From Malania oleifera (lineage: Eukaryota > Streptophyta > Magnoliopsida > Santalales > Ximeniaceae): DNA of 64,000 nt. The stretch spans positions 34,646,214 through 34,710,213 of the forward strand of contig NC_080417.1 in the NCBI RefSeq assembly GCF_029873635.1, read 5' to 3'. Below are positions 1-11,682 of the stretch, one piece after another. A program made the position numbers and the translations under genes. A model generated the notes under the pieces. It was not told the origin of the DNA. It did not search any database and saw only the letters and a list, made by a program, of their open reading frames with translations. How positions within the stretch are numbered: the stretch's first letter is position 1; every line of letters starts with the position of its first letter.

Positions 1-627
1 GCTCGGTTGCGCGATAGGGGCTTCGATGCCGGTGAGTCGCTTTTTTTCATTCACTGTAAACTGAACTTTTTTAAATTGAGAATTTTATGTATAATCAATC
101 TATGCCAAATTATGAAACACATTGTTAAAAATTTAACGATCCTTCTTGTCATCTCCAAAGGTCTTTGCAAATCAAGGTGGGAAAAAACCAGCCGGTTCCC
201 GGCGGGAACCTACGAGTACATCGACGTAAATGCCTCCGAAAAGCGATATATCGTCGAAGCCCTTCTCGCTGGAGAATTCGACATAGCCCGGCCGACGAGC
301 CAGTACACCGCGATGCTCAACCTCTTCCCCACCATCTTCGTCGGCGAAGCAGATGATCTCAAGCGCGTTGTGAAGCTGATGTGCACGGCGATCCGAGAGT
401 CCATGAAGAGCGCGGACACGCACGTGCCGCCCTGGAGAAGAAATGGGTACATGCAATCCAAGTGGTCTGGTCCAGTCAAGCGGACGACTAACCCCCTTCC
501 GTCCAGAAAGTCTCCGGAATCCGAAGACACTTCTGCGGTGAAGCGATCTGTGGGCTTCGAGGCCTCGCCGGCGGCGGGGGTACCTTATTACTGCAGAGAT
601 GGTTTTGGGAGGAAAGGGTTCAATTGA
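1..627 (+). CDS. DUF506 (PDDEXK-like) family protein, 3' part
   Basis: C-terminal part of a plant DUF506 protein; the 5' end lies outside the window. I read exon sequence to base 31, a phase-1 intron 32-160 (begins GTGAGT, ends CAAAG), and a last exon 161-627 ending in TGA. The joined reading gives LRDRGFDAG followed by LCKSRWEK, then YEYIDV, FDIARPTSQY, PTIFVGEADDLKRVV and HVPPWRRNGYMQSKW. These are family hallmarks: the C-terminal half holds the PDDEXK-like core and the PPWR..YMQ.KW tail. The intron is 129 nt with no in-frame stop, so a naive ORF reads through it. Family function is poorly known; members have been linked to stress and nutrient responses in plants. No break is visible, so this is probably a functional host gene and the only one in the window. 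The intron call rests on the protein match and GT-AG ends. Confidence 0.85.
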   Translation, partial: ARLRDRGFDAGESLFFIHCKLNFFKLRILCIINLCQIMKHIVKNLTILLVISKGLCKSRWEKTSRFPAGTYEYIDVNASEKRYIVEALLAGEFDIARPTSQYTAMLNLFPTIFVGEADDLKRVVKLMCTAIRESMKSADTHVPPWRRNGYMQSKWSGPVKRTTNPLPSRKSPESEDTSAVKRSVGFEASPAAGVPYYCRDGFGRKGFN

Positions 628-1079
628 GTGAGAGTTGGGCATTTGGCAGCCAGCCTTGAATGAAAATTAATTAAGGTAGTGATAGGAATCATTTAAATTT
701 GTTTGTGTAAATTTAAAATAAATTAAATATAATTTTATATTATATTTTATTAAAATTTATATTCATACAAAATAAGGTAGAAAAAATATATTTTTTTCTC
801 ACTCTCAGTGTATTTGAAAGTACATCACACTAAAGTTAGACATCAAGTTTTGGCTTGAATCTTACGTCTACTATTTAGTAAAAATCTTCTTTTAAAAAAA
901 TTTGATTTTGGTAATAATTTTTGTTCGTCTTTAAGTCAAATCTAGCGAGGAGGTAAATAAACTCTTTTGCATATTTTTATTTTTCTCTACAAAATATAAA
1001 ATCTCGATAAGATACAAATGATTATATCACAATATATAAAATGAAAACAATGCGTAAGATATAAATTAAAGAATATAGA
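628..1079. other. intergenic AT-rich DNA, no gene seen
   Basis: Sequence between the DUF506 stop codon and the Copia-type LTR remnant. It is AT-rich, holds no convincing ORF, and should include the 3' UTR and polyadenylation region of the DUF506 gene. The left edge of LTR remnant I may lie here, but I could not place it. Confidence 0.5.
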
Positions 1080-3028
1080 GAAGAAAAGCTTGACACCGAT
1101 GTTAATGTGGTTCGGTTCCTTACCTATGTCCACGCCTTGAGTCACACCTAAGGTTTCTACAATCCACTAATATAACTCCTTCACTAGCAGAGTAGTCTTT
1201 ACATTGCGGGAACAAATCTCTTTCGCTCACCAAGAGTCTTTTAGTAAGGTTCACCAAAAACCCTTTTTACAACAAATGGAAGAAAATGATTTACAAATAC
1301 AATGCTTCTTGAATGAGTTGATATTTGATACAATAAAATCCTTACACAACTCTCTCAAAGTAAAGTATCACACTAAGGTTGAAGAATAAGAGAGAAGTTG
1401 AGCACAAAATGATAAACTAATTAAAGTGTGCTTGCAAATAATATATGATTACCAAAAATCAATCTTTAAATAAGTTTTTGGACTTATATTTATAGGCAAT
1501 TTGGACTACTAACCGTTTTATGGTTGTTGACTTAATAAATTGATTTAATACTTTGAAAACTAGTTATTTATAGTCATTGGGTGTAGAATCCCTACACAAA
1601 AAGTCGATGGATTCTCCAAAACCGTGGACGGTTTCCTTTAGAACAAAATCCAATCAACATACTGCCTGAAACTGTTGATGCACCTGAGTCAAACCGTCAA
1701 CGATTTGTCCTGTTTCTTCATTAAATTGGTTTTAAAGTATATGAAAGAGGTTTAAACCCAACCAAGACCAAGTCTTTAAAAGATTACAACACAAATATGA
1801 TTTAAAACTTGTCCCATGTTAAAATACATTTGAGTAAAAGATATTTTTATAAAACTCTTTGTTTTGACTCTGAAAGCTTGTAAGTACTGAACTTATGACT
1901 TAGTGATATCTTATGTACTCTTACGAACTAGTATGCACATGCAACTTTCTCAATTCTTACTCAATAAACATGTGTGAAACAATACCGCAAGAGTTACAAT
2001 AGTTTCTACCTCAAACACTCCCTATTACATTATGAATTTTGAAAAGAAAGGTGTATTCCCAAGAGGGGGTGAATTGAGTTTTTAAAATTTATTTATACCT
2101 TCTTTAATTGATTTTTTCTCAACTTGTTTTAAGTTCAGCAACCACATATACAAAATTGATTTTCAATCACAAGTTCAGCGGAAATTTATTTAGTTATAAA
2201 CCTTTATGAATAAATATACCAATTTGAATCCCTTTCAGTAATTTAATTCAATTCAACCAAGATAACCAAAACAAAATTCATAATGTAGAATGAATTCAGA
2301 AATGCTTCAAAGATTCAGCACTTAAGTAAATCAAAGTAAAGTTTAAGTATATAGCTGAAAAAATATCTGTATTAGTGAACTTGATTTCTCAATATGAAAC
2401 ACAATATAAATTTCCAACACTCTTCCAAAAACTCGAAATTTAAATAAACTTTCAATTAATAAGTCTTGGGTGTTAACCATAAAGATACTCCTTTATGGTT
2501 TCCGGAATTTGTATTGAACAATCAACGTACTCCCTTTTTGTTTTCTGCAATCCCAAAGTCAAATTAATATTTCGTTTATTTAATATCCAATCCATGTAGT
2601 TATTATGAAAAGAAAATTAAAATCCAACCACGCAGTTTATATGAATGTAAAATTAAATGAGAGTAGGGAAGAAAGTGAGACGTGAGTTTTATGAGGTTCG
2701 GCTATACCTGCCTACATCCTCACCAACACACCTAAGGATTCCATTATACCACTCCTTTACGGGTAGGGGCAACCTTACACACTCATTTGCAGGCATGAAC
2801 AACCTTTTACAATCCCTCCTTCAACTATGGTGGAGCCCCCTCTCCAAGCGATACCCCACACTCGGTATAACGATTCAACAATATTGAACTGTCTATAAAA
2901 ACAAGAAACAAATTTGGTGTACAAAGACACTCTCTTCAAGAGCTGATTAGTACAGCAATTAAGCACTACAATACACTTCAATTCAAAATAACAATTGAAA
3001 GAATTTGAAGTCATAGAAGTATATCACC

Positions 3029-3106
3029 ATGAGCTTTCTTTCTAGATTGAAAGAATTCAGAGTAGGCATGAGCTTTCTTTCTAGATTGAAAGAATTCAGA
3101 GTAGGC
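3029..3106. repeat. 39-bp tandem duplication inside LTR H
   Basis: Two identical adjacent 39-bp copies, each starting ATGAGCTTTCTTTCTAG and ending CAGAGTAGGC (3029-3067 and 3068-3106). Identity is complete by eye, so the duplication is recent compared with the LTR itself. Confidence 0.95.
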
Positions 3107-3252
3107 TCATAAATTTTGTGAGAGATTCACAGCAAAACTCAGTAAGGAACTTCAGAGAGTTTGAGAGCAAGAGAGCTTTGAGAGTATTGAGAGCAAGAGA
3201 GTTTTGAATGCTGTGTATTTGCTTGGTGTATTGAATACTTAGCCTTGGGGGG

Positions 3253-3260
3253 TATTTATA
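3253..3260 (-). promoter_or_regulatory. TATA box of LTR H
   Basis: Minus-strand TATAAATA inside LTR H. The array of CAGGCGACTG-type motifs at 3385-3575 lies about 130 bp upstream on the same strand. Confidence 0.5.
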
Positions 3261-4274
3261 GATATTTAAACAAGAATATTTCTTATTCCCCAAGTGACTC
3301 AGAGTGTTTCCCAAGTTTTCATAACGTTTAGAATTCAAAAAATCAAATTTGGAAACTTTTCATTATATTTAAAATTTGAAATCTCGAAGAGTCAGTCGAC
3401 TAGGAATAAAGAGTCAATCGCTCGGATTCATTAAAACATTGAAAATTTCAATCTCAGCAAGGAGTCAGTCTACTGGGTATCACTAGTCAGTCGCCTGGGT
3501 CCTCTCAGGTTGTCTCAAAATCAATTTATTTATTTGTCAGTCGCTTGGATTAACTTTGTCAGTCGCCTGGAAAGACCAATAATCTGATTTTTCATTTTGT
3601 TTCCAATTTCTTTTTGCTCTTTTTTTTTTCTCAAAATAATTTAAGATTTTTGAAAAATATTTTCTGGGATTTTTCAAAACATGGTCTCTAAGTCAATGAG
3701 TTTCTTAATGAGCTTCAAATTCAATCAAATTATCATTTGAATGAAGTACTTACATAGAGACTCTCTTAAGATTTAATTCTATTCTAAGCTTGGAATCTTC
3801 ATGCTTGTTATTTGTGTAGTCCATCTCACCTCTAAACTTAAATTCTCTAAACTTTCATCAAGGTGTCTTTGGAATATGTTCTTTGAGCTTTCATTTCTTT
3901 TTCATGTATTCTTGCAATGAGCTTTGTGATAACTTTGAAATTGAACTTAAACACTTGATTCCTAAAGTATCATCACTTTCAACAAAACATGTTAAATTAC
4001 CTTTTATTTGTTATCATCAAAACAATATTAGTAAGTCATGTTATGCCAACAATTTTGTTGATGTGCTTGAGTTCTTCCGAGTGAGTGTCCACCTTGATCT
4101 TTCCTACTTGAATGTCCACTCGGTACGATCTTTGCATTTGATCCGGTACCTTTATGTATTTGTCACTTGTATATGTACTAACTTAATCTGCAAAGATAGG
4201 TTAAACTTGGAACTATAATTAGGTTGATATCATCAAATACATCAAATATGATTATGTAACCTCTAAAGCTAACA

Positions 4275-5229
4275 ATTTTAATTTAGAAAGTAATGGAAAA
4301 AAGTGTGTGAAGTGGATTATATGTGTCAAGTGGTCTCGTTAGCTAAAGAAAATATTAGTACATCGGGTATATATATCGAAATTAAGATGATTTACTATGT
4401 GTATGTAATTTAATTAATTTAGAGAATCGCAATTATTATTTTTACACACACAGTAAAATCATGTCAGTTTGGATGTATACAATTTATATACCTAATAATT
4501 TTTCAACTAATTAAGGTTTCTAAGCTATTTTAAAGTCAGAGCATATTATCTTTAGATACTCTTGTAGACACTCCATTTTTTCTGGGGGCTTATATAATAT
4601 AACTGTTAATTCAATAAAAAATATATATAGAAAAAAATACAATGAAAAATGAAAGTGGAAATGAAATTTTTACATTGAAAATAAAAAATAGAAAAGGAAA
4701 AAATGAAAAAAAAAAAAAGGTGGGCCAGCATTTTTAACTTCAAAAATACAAGCACAAAAGGAAGATATGTAGTTAGACATGTGGGAATTATAAATTCAAA
4801 CATGTGAGTCAATTTAAATTTAATTTGATTGATTAAATTAGGTACTGATTGATCTAATTAGTATTAAATTGAGTGAATCCCCTAGACCTATAAATAGTGT
4901 GCTTCCGAGGATAGGAGGACATAGACATAGAGATAGGGATTGAAGAGAGGAATTGCTCACTAAAAGAGTAGGGCGAAAATTTGAGAGTACTTGAGGTTCG
5001 AAGAGAAAGCTAGAGGCGGGATAAAAGGCAGAAGCACTAAAGGTGTTGGCAGTGGAGACTCAAAATAGCAGGCTTAAAGATTAAAGGAGTTAGAAGACAG
5101 AGATCGGTTCCCTAAATATTGTTTAGTTCTATTTTGCCTTCTTGGACAATTAAAATTGTAGAATTTTAAATTCAAAATTTTGTGATTTTAATGTGAGTAT
5201 AATTTTATTTCAGTTTGATCTAAAAGGAA
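4275..5229. other. non-coding AT-rich DNA with an isolated TATA-like site
   Basis: No ORF of interest. A TATAAATA at 4889-4896 (+) is followed by about 250 bp of purine-rich sequence resembling an untranslated leader. It could be the promoter part of an unrecognised LTR or old insertion; no PBS, coding region or second copy was found in the window. Confidence 0.35.
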
Positions 5230-5470
5230 AGACCTAAGCCAGATTTGGATATTTACTCGGATCATAAAGCCAAACTAATATACCCATATCCAAATTAAGA
5301 TCCATATACCCATACCTATATCTAAGTCTAATAACCTGGATTTGAGTGCCCTAGATCCAACCTGGGGACCCAGGTTTACTTGACCCAGGTCCCAGTTAGC
5401 TAACTCAAGGACCCAAGACCCAAGCCCAACTTTGACTTGGGTCTATAGATCCTTTAACCCATCAAACTTA

Positions 5471-5673
5471 TCCACTTAACCCCAACCCAACTTATTGTAT
5501 CAACCCTAAGACAGGCCTATGCATAACTTAGGCCCAAACCCAAATCCAACCCAATGACTTAAGTCAACGGACTTGTAGGCGTAGCCCAAGATTGATCCAA
5601 GTCTTATCCACTTAACCCCAACCCAACTTAATGTATCAAACCTAAGCCAGACCCATGCACGACTTACGACCAA
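5471..5673. repeat. 136-bp CCAAACCC-rich tandem repeat, left part
   Basis: Copy 1 spans about 5471-5606 and copy 2 starts at 5607 with the same TCCACTTAACCCCAACCC. Copy 2 stops at 5673, where element B is inserted, and resumes at 57878. Upstream (5230-5470) is a looser run of GACCCAAG/CCAACC words. Not coding; origin unknown. Confidence 0.75.
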
Positions 5674-5754
5674 TGTAAGGACCTAACCCGAGAAATGTGA
5701 ATTAAACAAATAAGAAAAGGGGAAGAAATTTTAAAAGGTGAAAACAACAGGGCT

Positions 5755-5950
5755 TGTCGACGAGGCTCTTTCTATCATCGACGAGGTCTCTTCTATGGCT
5801 CGTCGGCGAGGTTCAAAGGATAATCGATGAGTGGATACCAAGAGATTTCAGGAATTTTGGAATCTCAGACTCATCGACGAGGCCAACTTCGTCGTTGACG
5901 AATGCCCTTCTTCTGCTCATCGACGAGCGCTCCACTTCGTCGATGAGTCT
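5755..5950. promoter_or_regulatory. cluster of TCGTCGACGA-type palindromes upstream of the TATA box (element B)
   Basis: About eight copies in 196 bp of the motif TCGTCGACGA, itself a perfect 10-bp palindrome, with variants such as ATCGACGAGG, TCGGCGAG and TCGATGAG. Most variants are C-to-T or G-to-A at CpG. The array ends about 18 bp before the TATA box. I infer a regulatory array; nothing in the sequence proves binding. Confidence 0.6.
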
Positions 5951-5967
5951 AGCCGGGTCAACTAAAT

Positions 5968-5974
5968 TATAAAC
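5968..5974 (+). promoter_or_regulatory. TATA box of element B 5' LTR
   Basis: TTATAAAC here corresponds to TATAAATA at 55950-55957 in the 3' LTR. The TC tract starts about 40 bp downstream, close to the expected transcription start. Confidence 0.55.
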
Positions 5975-6008
5975 ATCTATTTCATTGCTTTATGGTTAAG
6001 AAACACAA

Positions 6009-6152
<144 letters not shown>

Positions 6153-7991
6153 CCTTCGCTATTCGTCACCCGAATCCACGAGTCGACGTTACTACGTGGA
6201 TCAGGGAAAAAACCTCTATGGTTATAGTGGATTGGATCTTCTTTTTGATGATTTGCGGGTTTCATCCTGAAATCGTGGTAAGGGTTTAATTTCATTTTTG
6301 GTTCAGTAGATCTGTAGTAAATAGGATTGTGTTGAAGTATTGTTCTGTGGTTTATAGGTTCTGAGAACTTAGCTTGCTGTTTTGGAGTCGTATAGTTCGT
6401 GTTTCAGGTTTGGGGAAATAGGTAAGGGGATTTGTTTACATCAGTTTTTTTGAAAACTAAACCACTAAAAAGTTAGTTTATGTTTATATGCACGTATTGA
6501 CTACTTATTTACAAAGTTTCATCGAGTAAAAAATGTCGATTTTACGATTTTACGGTTTCGGTAAAAATGTGGGTTTTGGCGTATGATTTCCAAACTTTTC
6601 AAAATTTCAAAATTTGCACTAAACTTAATATAGGATATGCTTGAACCCCTTGTTTTCCGTTTAACTGTTATTTTTCGAGTTATATACTATATATAGTAGA
6701 TTTTTGACCAAACGAGTGTGGCATATGATATGAAATGGAATATATTGAACGGTTATACACGTATATGAACTATGGGAACTAGAGTTCCATTTTTCTATCT
6801 GAAAATGTGGAAAGCAAATGCCGGTTATATACTGAGCTTTATATGTTAAAAAGGGTTAAATCGAGAGGGGGTGTGTGCCGGTTTATACCATAGTATGAAT
6901 GAATAAGTTTGTGAAAATACTGGAACTATACAGGTGATTTGTGAATTGGAAACCAGTTAATTTGTTTTATTGTAAATTGTATATATGATATTGGGACCGC
7001 AGCTTGTTACTATAAGAGCCTTAAAAAGCTCAACGTTATATGAAGCCTTAAAAAGCTTAAGCGCGGTTCCGTTACTATATTTAGGTATAGTGCAACAACA
7101 CATCTATTTTTTTAGTGTGGGTATCGAGATAGCCGGTTGAGTAAGAAAGGCCACTGGTGAATTAATGGACTAGGTTGAGGAGGTTTAGTCTAACTATAAT
7201 AATGGTGAAGACTGACAAATGCCTGCGCAAGGTAGGGCTTGAGCAGTGCTTTATCATCGCATAACCCGCACCAAGGGGTAGTGTTGGCATTAGTTATGAT
7301 GTTTTTAAGTTGGACGGTGTTCTAAATATGCATATACATGATTTAAAAACTAAAATAGGTAAAGTCACAGGTTTGAGTACCGGGTGGAGGGATTGTACAG
7401 TGTATGTGCCTGTACCCTACCTTGACCTCGGGAACTCTCGCTTGCAACGATGCTGAATTATCTATTGCAGGAAAAATATAAATATCTCCTATATTATAGT
7501 AATGAGAATATGCTTTACATGTAACTTCTTTTAACTAAAATAAACACATGTTGTCACACACTGATGTAATATCTTCCACCTTACTGAGAAGTGTCTCACC
7601 CCAACATACAACCTTTTTTTTTTTCAGGTCCTACAGAACGTTGGTGCTAGTTTCTAGAGGGACTTGGAGTGTCGTATTGTGTTTAGATTACGTAAGTGTT
7701 TTGTATATGTAATAGACTTAGTTCAAAATGTCTTTTTAGGGATTGTAAGAACAGGTTATGTTTTAAGCACGATTGTATGTATGTGAGAATACAATTAGAA
7801 ACTCTGGTGTGTCTTTTAGATTTCCATATGGATGTTTATGTTTTCTGTTGTGCATAAGATTACAGATCAGTATTAAACACCCCTATGTCCCTATTCAGGG
7901 TGGATTGTATATGTATGTTTATCAAAGACAGGTGTATTGTACAGGTGTAGTAGCACTCTGGGGCTGTATAAAGGGCTAGGGCATTACAAGT

Positions 7992-8004
7992 TGGTATCAG
8001 AGCC
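7992..8004 (+). other. primer-binding site of element B
   Basis: TGGTATCAGAGCC, complementary to the 3' end of plant initiator methionine tRNA, 3 bp after the 5' LTR end. Standard for Tekay-type chromoviruses. Confidence 0.9.
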
Positions 8005-8421
8005 TTAACCAGTCAAAAGTTTGATGTGAATTACACTGCCTGGTTAGGGAAAATATTCAGAGCTTAGGTTGTTAGGTTCTGTAGATTAGACTCTACCAAA
8101 GTTTAGGATGGGAATAAGATCTTGAGTTTAGCTTTGTATACCTGGAGACAGAAATCCATTGACAGACTTATGTATTCTTCTGGATCAATCGAAAGGTTCA
8201 AAAAATCACAGCAATCCATCAGCAGTTTTGTTTTCAAGCGGAAGGGTGAAAATTGAGTTAGATTGAAAATGTTGATTTATCTGAGTACTCAGTAGTAGGA
8301 ATGTGGATTAGGGAGCCGAGTTTATAATATTGTAGTATTAGCTGATACTTAGGGTATTAAGCTTCTAACCAATTTTCTTAATTGCTTCTTTAGGTTGGAA
8401 TCCAAGGATATTACTACCAAC

Positions 8422-10246
8422 GTTGGAGGCAGTAGTAGCGAGGGAGCCGGGCTTGAGGCTGGCAGTGACTCTACGAGTGTACTGCGCACAACAACTTATG
8501 GCTGAGGTGGTGCAAACGAACAAGGGGCAAGATCATCCCACAGCTGAGATGGGATGCTCCATTGACTGGTTCACTAGACTGAAGCCTTCTATTTTCATAG
8601 GAAGTGCAGATTCGATTCAAGCTGAGAATTGGATCCAGGAGATCAAGAAGATCCTGGATGTTCTGAATTGCACAGAGAAGCAAAAAGTAACTTTTGCAAC
8701 GTTTAAGCTGTCAGGGGAGGCAGAGAGATGGTGCGTGTCGGTAAATAAAATGAAGGAGCATCGACCGATACCGGTAGAGATGATGTGGGCCCATTTCAGG
8801 GAATTATTCTTTGAACGGTATTTTTCAGCCACGGTCAGAAACGCGAAGATTGAGGAATTTATGAGTTTGACATAGGGGCAGTTGACAGTTCAGTAGTATG
8901 CCTCCAGATTCTAGGAGCCATCCTGATTTGCCCTATTCATGATGCCGGATGAGGCAATGAAGGCCTAAAAGTTTCAGAGGGGTCTGAAGAAGGAGATCTA
9001 GAGGCAGATAGTGATCTTGCAGTTGCAGGACTTTGCTACTCTGGTAGACAAAGCCACTGTAGTAGAGGAGAGTCTATTGGAGGACGCAGAGGTCCAATTT
9101 CTAAAGAAGAGGCCAGCACCTCCCAGCTCTTCTTTTAGTGCAAGGCAGGGCAACTGGAAGAAGAACAGTAGTGGTACATCTCAGAGCACCACACCCTATT
9201 GTGGTTGCCTTACTTGTGGTAAGAGGCACTCTGGGCAGTGTTGGAGGACTACAAGGGCTTGTTGGCGGTGTGGTAAGCAGTGACATCAGGTGAAATATTG
9301 TATCATGCAAGGGAATAGTGGATCCCCACAACAACTATATAGAGGAGGTACGCAGGTGCAGCATGGTGGTCAATAGAGGGTACAACCCAAGCAAAGGTGT
9401 ATTCCCTAACTCCAGGTGACGCAGAGAATGCTAGTGATGTAGTCACAAGTACCATTTACATGCTTTCTCATAAAGCTGTTATATTATTCGATTTAGGGGC
9501 AATGCATTCTTTTATCTATTGGGGATTCATTAAATTGTGTGGATTAGAGGTTCAATAGTTAGATTATGAACTAGTAGTGACTATGCCATCTGGATTTGTA
9601 GTCATATGTAGTAAAGTAGTCCGTGACTTTTTTGTAGAAATTCACGAGAGGGCACTACCAGTCAGTCTCATTGTATTTGACATGCATGACTTCGATATTA
9701 TCCTAGGGATGGATTGGTTATCTACCAGTTATGCTAGTATTGATTGCCACAGGAGAGAGGTAGTGTTTAGACCTCCGGGGGAGTAGGAATTTAAGTTCTT
9801 AGAGTCATGTGTGCATTCAACACCACGAATCCTTTTAGCTATGCAGGTTAGGAGGTTACTCCTAGAGAGATGCCAAGGGTATCTGGCATTTTTGAAAGAC
9901 ACGCCGGAAGAAGAACGTAAACTAGAGGGGATTCTCATAGTGTGCGAGTTCCCAGATGTGTTTCCAGAGGACTTGCCAGGATTACCTCCAGATCGAGAGG
10001 TAAAGTTTGTTATAAAGTTGGTTCCAAGTACGACGAAAATATCAAAAGCTCCATATCGTATGGCTCTAGTAGAATTGAGAGAGTTGAAGGAACAACTTCA
10101 GGAGCTGCTAGATAAGGGGTATATTCGACCGAGTGTTTCACCCTGAGGAGCACCGGTGTTATTTGTAAAGAATAAGGATTAGTCGATGAGAATGTGCATT
10201 GACTATAGAGAGCTTAACAAGGTAACGATAAAAAACAGACACCCAC
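8422..10246 (+). pseudogene. Element B gag-protease-RT start (broken, part 1)
   Basis: By comparison with element D the gag start codon should be at 8422, but it reads GTT. Gag capsid sequence (CSIDWFTRLKP, GEAERWCVS, ELFFERYFSATVRNAKIEEF) runs through 8560-8870 and ends at a TAG in place of CAG. A zinc knuckle near 9260-9300 keeps its C, C, H and C ligands but has a stop in the middle. A protease-like segment (ILFDLGAMHSFI) is at about 9480. The pre-RT region ([27 protein letters not shown]) reaches 10146. At least eight in-frame stops and two frameshifts are visible. The frame is cut at 10246 by element C and continues at 29072. Non-functional. Confidence 0.85.
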
Positions 10247-10405
10247 TGTAATAACTCCAAAAAGGGTTATAGAAGATTAGTGAAGTGATTCCCAAAAAAA
10301 AAAAAAAGAAAAAAAGGGAAAAAAATTAATTAATTAATTAATCAGAATTAACAAAAAGGGAAAAAGTAAATAATAATTAAAATTTATTTTTATTTTTATT
10401 AATAA

Positions 10406-10409
10406 AACA

Positions 10410-10488
<79 letters not shown>
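10406..10488. repeat. (ATT)n microsatellite, element C 5' LTR
   Basis: About 27 uninterrupted ATT units. The 3' LTR has matching but separately expanded tracts at about 26345-26390 and 26511-26580. Confidence 0.95.
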
Positions 10489-10491
<3 letters not shown>

Positions 10492-11682
10492 ATCCTGAAG
10501 CTTCAAAGAAGCTTCAAGATGCCCCTTCCCTGCGCAACAGACCCCCCCAATTTTCTCTGAATTCTCTCTCTCTCCTCTCGTTCTCTCTCCCTCTCTCCTT
10601 AGTTACATGGCAGATTCTCGCCAGATCAAGAATTAGAAGATACCGTTGAACTCCATTCTCCGCTGCTGTCATTTCTACCGGAGCGAATTGGTGGTAGGAG
10701 CGGCATAGACGTATCTCCTGGGGTAAGCCAAATTTCCCCTCTTATTTAATTTCTTGCAAATTATAAGTTTGATTGACGAACGGATACCACCACGAGAATT
10801 TAGCGATGATTCTCTACAAGTCTAGCGAGATGGAATTCTCGTGGGATCGTCGTGGGCAAAATCCCAAATTTGGGGTACAGGGGTTATTCAGGGGCTTATT
10901 TTTAATTAATTAGGATTAATTTATAAATTTTAAATGTTGAGCATCTAGAGTTGAAGTAGAATTTTCAGAATTTAGAGTCCGGGTGAGCGCCGCGGGTTTA
11001 ATTTTGGGACTCTTAGGAAAAATTCAGAAAAATTAAGTAGAGGTTTCAAATATTGGTTTAAATGTTAATTTGGAGTACATGGGGGCCTAGGAAAGGTTAG
11101 ATGAGTATTATTTTGGGGAAATAAGTTAATTAATCTAAGGAAAATGCAAATTGCAAGAATTGAGTTTCGGGCGCCAAGGGCGTAGGATTTGGGTGTTAAC
11201 GAGACTCTCAATAAGTCAGGTAAAGGGAATAAATTATAACAGTATTTTTAAAATCACTGTGTGAATTAATATGTGAAAATGAGCATATGATATTTTTTCT
11301 GAAAGTTATTATGATATAAATATTAGATAAATTGTGTGGCACTTGAGTAATATTAAATTGTGATGTTTTGCAATGTAAAATATAACGATGTGTATTTTCT
11401 GAGAAAATATTGAAACGAGAATGATTGATGTGGTTAGTGGAAAATAATGAAATGTGATATTTAAACGTGAGTAGAAATTATTTGCATGAAAAATGAGATT
11501 GTATAAATTACTAATATGAGTATTTTGAGAAATATGGAAATACGTGAAATATGATATGTACTATTATGAGATGATGGAAAGTGCACAAAAAATGATGAGA
11601 ATATTTATATTGAATTGAATTGAGATATACTGAATTATGATTGATGATATGCCAGTACCGCACAATAATTGCGGGTAGGTGG

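Larger units (their letters stand above)
2040..4051 (-). mobile_element. Copia-type solo LTR H (minus strand)
   Basis: Bounded by TG at 2040 and CA at 4051 (2012 bp), flanked by AATTT (2035-2039) and ATTTT (4052-4056), a 5-bp duplication with one mismatch. On the minus strand it opens TGTTGGCATAACATG and TTTTGATGATAACAAA, and ends with CAATTCACCCCCTCTTGG, both typical of plant Copia (Tork/SIRE-like) LTRs. There is no internal region, so it is a solo LTR left by LTR-LTR recombination. It carries a minus-strand TATA box at 3253-3260, an upstream array of the repeated motif CAGGCGACTGAC at about 3385-3575, and a 39-bp tandem duplication. Confidence 0.75.
1080..4274 (-). mobile_element. Copia-type LTR I (minus strand), split by LTR H
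   Basis: On the minus strand the LTR starts at 4274 with TGTTAGCTTTAGAGG and then a TTTGATGATATCAA segment, the usual opening of plant Copia LTRs (TGTT...TTTTGATGATAACAA). It continues to 4052, is interrupted by LTR H, and resumes from 2039 down to at least 1080. The part at 1100-1210 (GTGGTTCGG, then CACACCTAAGG) parallels 2690-2790 in H, so I and H are related families in the same orientation. A minus-strand TATA box is at 1485-1494. The U5 end was not located, and no PBS or coding region is attached. Confidence 0.5.
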
